Below, in pieces: positions 54,879-62,004 of a DNA stretch of 64,000 nt (position 1 is its first letter; the number at the start of each line of letters is the position of its first letter). The translations under genes were made by a program, and so were the position numbers. This stretch comes from CAVUOA01 sp963742955 (lineage in GTDB: Bacteria; Bacteroidota; Ignavibacteria; Tepidaquicellales; OLB5): assembly GCA_963742955.1 (NCBI GenBank), contig CAVUOA010000008.1, forward strand, positions 620,001-684,000. Direction: 5' to 3'. The notes beneath the pieces are model-generated. The model searched no databases. It was not told the DNA's origin and was given only the letters and a program-made list of their open reading frames with translations.

Positions 54879-56936
54879 ATGAAACATTATTTCAGCTACA
54901 TTAACCCTAAAAAGTTAAAGCAACTTCTTGAAAAATTTAAACTTACCGAACACAGCTTCATGTTTGTCCTTGCGCTCTTTATCGGTCTTGCTGCCGGTTT
55001 CAGCGCTGTGGGCGTACGCTGGCTGATTAACACAATATCCGGTCTCAGCTTTCCCGGAACAGGCTCGCTTCTGACAAATATCATGAATACGCCGTGGTAT
55101 ATTATAATGATTGTTCCTGTAATCGGCGGAATTGTTGTCGGTCCTATAATTTATTACCTCGCACCTGAAGCAAAAGGACACGGCGTTCCCGAAGTGATGC
55201 AGGCTATTCTGCAAAAAGGCGGTGTTATTAGACCGAGAGTTTCGCTTGTAAAAGCGGTAGCCTCGGCAATTACAATCGGCACAGGCGGCTCGGTAGGAAG
55301 AGAAGGACCTATTATACAAATCGGCGCAGGACTCGGCTCAACAATAGGACAGTTTTTCAAACTTCCTTCAAGCAGGCTGAAAATACTTGTCGGCTGCGGC
55401 GCTGCCGCCGGTATTGCTGCTGCATTTAACGCTCCTATAGCAGGCGCGCTCTTTGCCGTTGAAATTATATTAATGGATTTTGCCATTTCTAATTTCTCAC
55501 CGATTGTTATTTCATCGGTTACAGCAACGGTTATATCACACCATTTCGAAGGCAACTACCCTGCATTCCCTGTTCCGCCGTATAATCTTGTCAGTCCCTG
55601 GGAAATGATATTTTATCTTGTGCTTGGTATTTTATGCGGGCTGGTTTCGTTCATGTTTATAAAAACTCTTTATTTTTCCGAAGAATTATTCGATAATAAA
55701 TTTAAGTTTCCGCCGTATCTTAAACCCGCAATCGGCGGAATTATATTAGGCGGTCTCGCGCTTGCTTCGCCTCAAATACTCGGTATCGGGTACGAAACAA
55801 TTGTTAACGCTCTTTCAGGGAAAGTGCTCTGGTACATTGCTTTCGGATTAATTTTCATGAAAGTGTTTGCAACATCAATTACACTCGGCTCGGGCAATTC
55901 AGGCGGAATTTTCTCGCCTTCGCTGTTCATGGGTGTAATGACGGGCAGCTTTTTCGGATTTATCGTTCATTATTTTTTCCCTGATATTACTGCTACACCC
56001 GGTGCTTACGCGCTTGTTGCTATGGGCGGACTGGTTGCAGGTACTACACGCGCGCCGCTGACCGCTATGATTATTGTTTTTGAAATGACAAAAGACTATA
56101 ACATTATACTTCCGCTGATGATAACCTGTATTATCAGCCTTGCTTTATCTTCGCTTCTATCGCGGGAATCGATTTACACTCTTAAGCTGCTGCTCAGGAA
56201 CATTCATCTTAAAGAAGGAACTGATACCAACATACTTAAAACAATACAGGTAAAAGATGTGTACGATGAAAAATTCGATTATGTTAATGTAAGCGATAAC
56301 TTCAACCTTATTGTTAATAAAATAATAAGAGGAAAGGGAAGTGAATTTCCTGTCCTGGATAATAACGGGAACATTCACGGTATAATTTCTATAAACGATG
56401 TAAAGATTCATTTCTTCGAAAGAGAAAACCTAAAGAACCTTCTTATTGCCACCGATATATGTAATCTCTATTATGAAACTATTTCTTTATATGATGACTG
56501 CGATTCAGCTCTTGATAAAATGAGGCAGTTCGATTTCGAAGGTATGCCTGTTGTTGAAAGCGAAGATTCGAAGAAAATCATCGGCATGATTTGGGCAAAA
56601 GATATCCAGGATGCTTACCAGAGGGGAATAGAAAAGCGCGAGATGACCGAAAGCCTTGCAAGCAGTATTACAATGAGCGAGCCCTCGACTGAGATTAGGT
56701 TTATGGAAGGCTATTCCATAACCGAAGTTTACGCGCCGCCGTCTTTTATAGGCAAAACAATTAAAGAGCTTGATATCAGAAAGAAATTTGGAGTTGACAT
56801 ACTTTCAATAAAATCTGCTGGTGAAGGACATGAAATAAAAGTCATACCGGAAGCCAATCATATATTCAGTAAAGGTGAAATTATGATTGTAGCCGGTGAG
56901 GTAGGAAATATTAATGCTCTTAAAACATTGAATTAA
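54879..56936 (+). CDS. ClC chloride channel/transporter with CBS and TrkA-C domains
   Basis: 685 residues. The membrane part (~20-430) has ClC signatures GTGGSVGREGPIIQIGAG (selectivity GREGP), GSGNSGGIFSPSLFMG and about ten hydrophobic segments. A CBS pair follows (~445-580: VKDVYDEKFDYVNVSDNFN, SINDVKIHFF, FDFEGMPVVESEDSKKIIGM). The C-terminus (~605-685) is TrkA-C-like (YSITEVYAPPSFIGKTIKEL, FSKGEIMIVAGEVGNINAL). It should move chloride, possibly as a proton exchanger, and the two cytoplasmic modules likely sense a nucleotide or ion. It is transcribed with no close partner. Confidence 0.93.
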   Translation: MKHYFSYINPKKLKQLLEKFKLTEHSFMFVLALFIGLAAGFSAVGVRWLINTISGLSFPGTGSLLTNIMNTPWYIIMIVPVIGGIVVGPIIYYLAPEAKGHGVPEVMQAILQKGGVIRPRVSLVKAVASAITIGTGGSVGREGPIIQIGAGLGSTIGQFFKLPSSRLKILVGCGAAAGIAAAFNAPIAGALFAVEIILMDFAISNFSPIVISSVTATVISHHFEGNYPAFPVPPYNLVSPWEMIFYLVLGILCGLVSFMFIKTLYFSEELFDNKFKFPPYLKPAIGGIILGGLALASPQILGIGYETIVNALSGKVLWYIAFGLIFMKVFATSITLGSGNSGGIFSPSLFMGVMTGSFFGFIVHYFFPDITATPGAYALVAMGGLVAGTTRAPLTAMIIVFEMTKDYNIILPLMITCIISLALSSLLSRESIYTLKLLLRNIHLKEGTDTNILKTIQVKDVYDEKFDYVNVSDNFNLIVNKIIRGKGSEFPVLDNNGNIHGIISINDVKIHFFERENLKNLLIATDICNLYYETISLYDDCDSALDKMRQFDFEGMPVVESEDSKKIIGMIWAKDIQDAYQRGIEKREMTESLASSITMSEPSTEIRFMEGYSITEVYAPPSFIGKTIKELDIRKKFGVDILSIKSAGEGHEIKVIPEANHIFSKGEIMIVAGEVGNINALKTLN

Positions 56937-56971
56937 TGTTTTCATAGGCATTGAATATGCTTAGAATAATG

Positions 56972-56996
56972 CTGTTGGCAAGAACACCGGCAACAG
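56972..56996. repeat. Palindromic repeat
   Basis: CTGTTGGCAAGAACACCGGC then AACAG, with CTGTTG/CAACAG arms. Similar in layout to the perfect hairpin at 53638-53661. Confidence 0.4.
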
Positions 56997-57095
56997 GTAA
57001 TAAACTGAAGCTGGGGAATAAGACATGTGATTACCACATTTTATGGAACTTATTAGCCTTTCATTCAATTTTACTCATTAAGCGCCTAATTCAAT

Positions 57096-57115
57096 AAAAA
57101 AGCCGCCCGCTTTTT
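57096..57115 (+). promoter_or_regulatory. Hairpin directly before the AraC start codon
   Basis: AAAAAGC / GCTTTTT stem with a CGCCC loop ends 6 bp before the ATG at 57121. No ribosome site is visible, so it could mask the start or end the upstream chloride channel transcript. The role is inference. Confidence 0.45.
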
Positions 57116-57120
57116 ATAAA

Positions 57121-58050
57121 ATGCCCGTAAAAATAATCAGAAAATTTCCAGATACAACCCGGAAGGATTTCAATTTCAGGGAATGGAATAAGCAATTCCG
57201 TACCCAGAATGTTATTATTAACGCATCCGTTTCGAGCGCGTATTATTCCACTCACTGGACTCCCCTTTCGCTCAAATGCGCATTTGGGGGAAGAGAATTT
57301 TACATTAAGGATAATGTAAAATTTGCTGTTGATGAAAGCTCGTACCTGATTTTAAATGACGGAACATTATACGAAAGCTTTATTGAATCAGAAAGCAAAG
57401 TAGAATCGTTCACAATAAACTTCACAAGAGAATTTGTTGATGAGGTATTTTACAGTCTAACCAACAGTGACGAAATACTGGCGGACTATCCCGAAATCAG
57501 GGATAGAATCCCCGTTAATTTTTTCGAAAAGCTGTATCCTTCACGCAACGGGGTCTCAAATCACCTATTGAACCTCAGGGAAACTGTAAAATCGGGAACT
57601 GACGATTCTGCTTTACTTGATGAAAAAATGCATCTGCTGCTGGAATACCTGTTTTCTGAACAGGTAAGCACACTTAAAAACCTTCACTCGCAGGATGAAA
57701 AAAAGAAATCCACGCGGCTTGAGCTGTTCAAAAGACTGAACCTTGCAAAAGACTACATGCATTCAAACTACAGCGAAAAAATTGAGCTTACCGACCTCGG
57801 AAGAATATCAAATCTTGCCCCTCACTACCTGCTGAGGAAATTCAAAAAACATTTCGGTATTACACCGCACAGGTACCTTACAAAAAGAAGATTAGAAGCT
57901 GCAAAAGATATGTTAGCTGTAACGAACAAGCCGGTTACTGAAATCTGCAATGATGTTGGCTTTGAATCTTTAAGCTCATTCGGCGCTTTATTCAAAAAAC
58001 ATTTTAATCTTCCGCCCGAAAAATATAAAAACAAAATCCGCCCACTCTAA
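57121..58050 (+). CDS. AraC family transcriptional regulator
   Basis: 309 residues. The N-terminal ~190 residues form a cupin-like sensor region (YYSTHWTPLSLKCAFGGREF, FAVDESSYLILNDGTLYES, VESFTINFTREF). The last ~105 residues have two helix-turn-helix units: IELTDLGRISNLAPHYLLRK then FKKHFGITPHRYLTKRRLEA, and VTEICNDVGFESLSSFGALF then KKHFNLPPEKYKN, the AraC signature. Target genes are unknown; the nearest gene is the plus-strand cargo gene 72 bp downstream. The hairpin at 57096-57115 precedes its start codon. The start is the first Met of the frame. Confidence 0.93.
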   Translation: MPVKIIRKFPDTTRKDFNFREWNKQFRTQNVIINASVSSAYYSTHWTPLSLKCAFGGREFYIKDNVKFAVDESSYLILNDGTLYESFIESESKVESFTINFTREFVDEVFYSLTNSDEILADYPEIRDRIPVNFFEKLYPSRNGVSNHLLNLRETVKSGTDDSALLDEKMHLLLEYLFSEQVSTLKNLHSQDEKKKSTRLELFKRLNLAKDYMHSNYSEKIELTDLGRISNLAPHYLLRKFKKHFGITPHRYLTKRRLEAAKDMLAVTNKPVTEICNDVGFESLSSFGALFKKHFNLPPEKYKNKIRPL

Positions 58051-58121
58051 AAAAGTCAATTTTCGAACATTAGAATTCAGGTTTTCCTTATACATTTGCC
58101 TAAAAAAAGGAGGGTATACGT

Positions 58122-59969
58122 TTGAAATTTAATATGTTTCAAATACTATGTGCGGTTTTTGCAGCAATCACAGGTTTAATTGTTAATCAAAATCTTGTTT
58201 ACTCGCAGGTATTTACAAAAGTCACAGACCCGAATAATCCGGTTGTCACAGCGTCTCTGAACGGCAATTACATCGGCGCAAGCTGGGTTGATATAGATAA
58301 CGATAATCTTCTTGACTTATACATCAGCAGGAAAGACATCTATAAAAACACGGGAAACGGAAATTTTACGGAATTAACCGGGTCAATACCTACCCAGGGC
58401 GCCGTCATCGGAAATTCATGGGCTGATTTTGACAATGACGGTTATATTGATGTGTTCGTCACATCAGGGCAATCAAACCCATCATCACATTTATATAAAA
58501 ATAACGGTGACGGAACATTCACGAAAATTACAGCAGGACCAATTGGCGATTCAGCAAGTAATACAGGCTGGGGATGTTCTTGGGGAGATTTCAACAATGA
58601 CGGATGGCCTGACCTTGTTATTGCGGCAGCTTACGGGTTCGGCTCTGTATTTCATAACAACCGCTTATTTGTAAACAACGGAGACGGAACTTTTACAAGT
58701 ATAGATACATCTGCCGTCACAACAGTACACGCGCCATATACTGTTCCTACATGGTACGATTATGATATGGACGGGGATATTGATTTATTTATAGGCAGCG
58801 GACCCGCTACCGGAACTCCTACACGGGATTATATTTTCAGAAATTTTCTGACAGAATTTAATACTCCTTACCTGCAAAGAATTGATACCGGGATTATTGG
58901 CACAGACCTGGTCGACGGACAGGTGTGGAACTGGATTGATTACGATAACGACGGCGACCTTGATGCATTTCTAACCAACTATTCTTACAACATTAATAAC
59001 AGTTTTTACAGAAATGAAGGCAACGGGTATTTTACAAAACTTACCCAGGCTCAGGTAGGCAGCATTGTCTCAGACCCGGGAAGCTATCTTGCTAATGTTT
59101 GGGCTGATTTTGACAATGACGGTTTTCTGGACTGTTTTATTACAAGAGACGGTACGCAATCAAGCTATTACTATCATAATAACGGTGACGGAACTTTCAC
59201 TAGAATTGATTCCCTGGCAATTGTTTCAGGACATGGCTGCTATGGTGCAGCGGCGGGAGATTATGATAATGACGGGCTCATCGACCTTTTTGTTTCCGGC
59301 TCTACATCCTCAAAAGGATTGTATCACAACATAACACAAAACTCGAATAAATGGGTAAATATTAAATGTGTTGGCGGCGGTCCCGCTGCAGGCCTTTCAA
59401 ACATTTCTGCGCTGGGTACAATTGTAAAAGCAAAGGCAACCATAAACGGTATTCCAACATGGCAAATCAGGGAAATCACGGCTCAAAACAGCTTTAATTC
59501 AATGAGCGCGCTTAATGTTCACTTCGGATTCGGCAATGCTTCGGTTATCGATTCACTTTACATACGGTGGCCGAGAGGGTTAGTTCAGGTTTATACAAAC
59601 GTAGCGGTAGATAAATTTTACAGGGCAATTGAGGGACAGGGATTAAATGAAATTCTAATCGGCGTAAACAAATCGGGAACAACAGTACCCGAACAGTTTA
59701 ACCTTCAGCAGAACTATCCTAACCCGTTTAATCCTTCAACAAAGATTAAATTCGATATTCCGGTAGCAGGGGTTCAGTATACTGAAGCTCTGCAATTGAG
59801 AATTTACGATGCTATCGGCAAAGAAATTGCCGTACTTGTTAATCAAAAGCTTTCACCCGGTGCTTATGAAGCCGATTGGAATGCCGCCGGTTTCCCAAGC
59901 GGCGTATATTTTTATAAGCTAACCGCAGGTTCGTTTTCCGAAACAAAAAAAATGATTTTATTAAAATAA
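58122..59969 (+). CDS. T9SS cargo: FG-GAP/VCBS repeat protein with ASPIC/UnbV domain
   Basis: 615 residues. TTG start at 58122 preceded by AAAAAAAGGAGGGTATACG, a strong ribosome site at the right distance, so the TTG is preferred to the next ATG (58134). Signal peptide (FQILCAVFAAITGLIV). Calcium-loop repeats (WVDIDNDNLLDLYI, WADFDNDGYIDVFV, WGDFNNDGWPDLVI, WIDYDNDGDLDAF, GDYDNDGLIDLFV), then ASPIC/UnbV (TWQIREITAQNSFNSMSALN, LYIRWPRGLVQVYT). The sorting domain (QNYPNPFNPSTKIKFDIP) has a loop A insert VAGVQYTEALQ from a palindrome at 59773-59786. It is the partner paralogue of the 47587 gene. Confidence 0.92.
   Translation: MKFNMFQILCAVFAAITGLIVNQNLVYSQVFTKVTDPNNPVVTASLNGNYIGASWVDIDNDNLLDLYISRKDIYKNTGNGNFTELTGSIPTQGAVIGNSWADFDNDGYIDVFVTSGQSNPSSHLYKNNGDGTFTKITAGPIGDSASNTGWGCSWGDFNNDGWPDLVIAAAYGFGSVFHNNRLFVNNGDGTFTSIDTSAVTTVHAPYTVPTWYDYDMDGDIDLFIGSGPATGTPTRDYIFRNFLTEFNTPYLQRIDTGIIGTDLVDGQVWNWIDYDNDGDLDAFLTNYSYNINNSFYRNEGNGYFTKLTQAQVGSIVSDPGSYLANVWADFDNDGFLDCFITRDGTQSSYYYHNNGDGTFTRIDSLAIVSGHGCYGAAAGDYDNDGLIDLFVSGSTSSKGLYHNITQNSNKWVNIKCVGGGPAAGLSNISALGTIVKAKATINGIPTWQIREITAQNSFNSMSALNVHFGFGNASVIDSLYIRWPRGLVQVYTNVAVDKFYRAIEGQGLNEILIGVNKSGTTVPEQFNLQQNYPNPFNPSTKIKFDIPVAGVQYTEALQLRIYDAIGKEIAVLVNQKLSPGAYEADWNAAGFPSGVYFYKLTAGSFSETKKMILLK
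59773..59786. repeat. Short palindrome in a sorting domain (loop A)
   Basis: TTCAGTATACTGAA is a perfect palindrome. It aligns by position with the 20 bp palindrome at 47767-47786 of the paralogous gene and probably descends from the same insertion. Confidence 0.65.
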
Positions 59970-59976
59970 AATTTTC

Positions 59977-60056
59977 ACCGGTACCTGTTTATACCAAGGG
60001 CGGTCAGGTGAGGCTGCACAGTTTTGCCTGATTTTTAGACGGGTACCGGTATTTTT
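59977..60056 (+). terminator. Terminator with outer and inner stems
   Basis: ACCGGTACC at 59977-59985 pairs with GGTACCGGT at 60042-60050, followed by ATTTTTTAA. Inside is a smaller hairpin (CAGGTGAGGC / GCCTG). It follows the cargo gene stop and precedes the lipoprotein start. Confidence 0.75.
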
Positions 60057-60072
60057 TAAAAAAACTTCACAA

Positions 60073-61002
60073 ATGCTTAAGCAAAAAAAAATAATAATAT
60101 TCCCCTTGATTACACTCTTAGCCTTTGCAGGAACTATTCTTTATTCCTGTTCAGATAAAAACAATCCTGTTATATCCGTGACGCCTGCTGTTTATAAATA
60201 CAACGTTCTGGTCGGCAGCCGGAACAATCATTCTGTAAAAGAATATGACGGGGCAACCGGCGATTACCTCGGGAATTTTGTCGATTCAGCTTCCGGGGGA
60301 CTTAACACAACGCAGGATTTATTATACATTTCAGACAGTGTTCTGCTTGTTACAGGACTCGGAAACACAACTATTAAAAAATACAATGGCTTAACCGGAG
60401 CCTATACAAGTGATTTCTCTTCAGGATATTCTCTCGTAAGACCAACAAAGATGTCAATAGGCCCCGATAACAAAATATATGTCAGCCAATGGGGTCAGGT
60501 ACAAAACAAGGTGGCAAGATTCGATATGAACGGAAACTTTGTTGATGAATTTACCTCTATAGGAATCACAAATGCGCTTGACCATGCCTGGGACGTGAAC
60601 AAAAACATGTACGTTGCAGGCTACGGAAACGGCAATAACGGAAAAATTTTCAAATTTGATTCTGCCGGTACATCTCTCGGCACATTTATTCCCTCAGGAA
60701 ATGTTAAAGGTCCCAGCGGGCTCTGGTTCGGCAGAAGCAATCACCTGTTTGTTGCAGACTGGACGCTTGGAAAAGTGCAGGAATTTGATACCGCAGGTAC
60801 ATTTATCGGAACGTTTATTTCCGGACTAACTAATATTGAGGGCTTTGCTTTTGAGCCCGATAAAAATCTTCTGCTGTGCGACTGGACTCAAAACCATGTA
60901 AACAGGTATGACACGCTCGGAAACCTGCTGGGGATTTTTACCTCATCGGGCGGGCTTTCAAGTCCTAACAGCATTGCTATAAGAGCATATAAAGTAAACT
61001 GA
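60073..61002 (+). CDS. NHL/six-bladed propeller lipoprotein
   Basis: 309 residues. A lipobox (LYSC, Cys26) after KKIIIFPLITLLAFAGTI makes it a lipoprotein. The mature part has NHL-like propeller repeats (VKEYDGATGDYLGNFVDSA, VARFDMNGNFVDEFTS, IFKFDSAGTSLGTFIPSG, VQEFDTAGTFIGTFISG, VNRYDTLGNLLGIFTSSG) with GPSGLWFGRSNHLFVADWT turns. Role unknown, possibly binding at the cell surface. It follows the terminator of the cargo gene, so has its own promoter. Confidence 0.85.
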   Translation: MLKQKKIIIFPLITLLAFAGTILYSCSDKNNPVISVTPAVYKYNVLVGSRNNHSVKEYDGATGDYLGNFVDSASGGLNTTQDLLYISDSVLLVTGLGNTTIKKYNGLTGAYTSDFSSGYSLVRPTKMSIGPDNKIYVSQWGQVQNKVARFDMNGNFVDEFTSIGITNALDHAWDVNKNMYVAGYGNGNNGKIFKFDSAGTSLGTFIPSGNVKGPSGLWFGRSNHLFVADWTLGKVQEFDTAGTFIGTFISGLTNIEGFAFEPDKNLLLCDWTQNHVNRYDTLGNLLGIFTSSGGLSSPNSIAIRAYKVN

Positions 61003-61165
61003 AAAATGCTATTAATTTTTTTAGGGGAGAAATCAAATTCTCCCCCCATTTCATTCCTTCTTATTTTCATATCTTTATCGCTTTTCTGCTTTATTTATTA
61101 ATCCTTTTGCATTATTTTAAGGTATTAATCAGCAACACGTATATTTAATTAACAAATTATAAAAA

Positions 61166-61903
61166 ATGAAACCTACAAAAATATTCATTTCACTTATCTT
61201 ATTATTCTCTTTGGTTCAGTATTGCACCGCCCAGACAGTAGATGAAGTTATAGATAAATATGTAAATGCCATCGGAGGCATAGACAAGTTAAACTCAATT
61301 AAGACTGCTAAAATTACAGGTAAATATGTTAACGGTAATTTTGAAATTCCTTTTACACAAACAATTTCTACTCCGGACAAAATACTTATTGAAATGACAA
61401 TGCAGGGACTCACAATGAAACAGGCATGCGACGGCACAACCGCATGGATGATTAACCCTTTCCAGGGCAGCAAAGACCCTGAAAAAATGACTGCAGAGCA
61501 GACAAAATACATGAAAGAGCAGGCTGATTTTGCCGGGAAGCTTGTTAACTATAAAGATAAAGGCTATACAGCCGAGCTGGAAGGAAAAGAAGACATGGAA
61601 GGTTCCGATGTTTACAAAATTAAGCTGACCGATAAAGACGGTGACGTTACTTACTATTATATAGACGCATCAACATATATGCTGCTGAAAGAATCCAACA
61701 AGAGAAAAATAAAAGAAAAAGAAATAGCATCTGATACTTATTTCTCAGATTACAAGTCGATTGACGGGCTTCTTGTGCCGATGGCAATGAGTGTAAAAAC
61801 ATCTGCCCAGGGTATGGGAGACCAGAAAGTTACAATAGAGAACATTGAATTTAATGTCAATGTAGATGATTCGATATTTAAAATGCCTGACGTAAAACAG
61901 TAA
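61166..61903 (+). CDS. LolA-like/outer membrane lipoprotein-sorting type protein
   Basis: 245 residues with a signal peptide (TKIFISLILLFSLVQYCTAQ). It reads VDEVIDKYVNAIGGIDKLNS (usual start of this family), IPFTQTISTPDKILIEMTMQ, CDGTTAWMINPFQGSKD and DKDGDVTYYYIDASTYMLLK, a LolA-like half-barrel pattern. In the family, such proteins bind lipids or lipoproteins in the periplasm; members with this start are often called outer membrane lipoprotein-sorting protein without proof. 160 bp separate it from the lipoprotein gene. Confidence 0.8.
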   Translation: MKPTKIFISLILLFSLVQYCTAQTVDEVIDKYVNAIGGIDKLNSIKTAKITGKYVNGNFEIPFTQTISTPDKILIEMTMQGLTMKQACDGTTAWMINPFQGSKDPEKMTAEQTKYMKEQADFAGKLVNYKDKGYTAELEGKEDMEGSDVYKIKLTDKDGDVTYYYIDASTYMLLKESNKRKIKEKEIASDTYFSDYKSIDGLLVPMAMSVKTSAQGMGDQKVTIENIEFNVNVDDSIFKMPDVKQ

Positions 61904-61925
61904 ACATAAAAAAAATATTTTTATC

Positions 61926-61973
61926 CGCCCGCAGCCCTTAACCCCTCCTGGGAAAGGAAATTCTGCGGGCTTA
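61926..61973. repeat. Palindromic repeat with nested C-run element
   Basis: GCCCGCAG and CTGCGGGC arms enclose a TAACCCCTCCTGGGAAAGG stretch of the C-run/G-run type seen at 51002. It could also act as a weak terminator after the LolA-like gene, though no T-run follows. Confidence 0.5.
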
Positions 61974-62004
61974 AATTATATAACTAAAGGAATCATTTAA
62001 AAAT

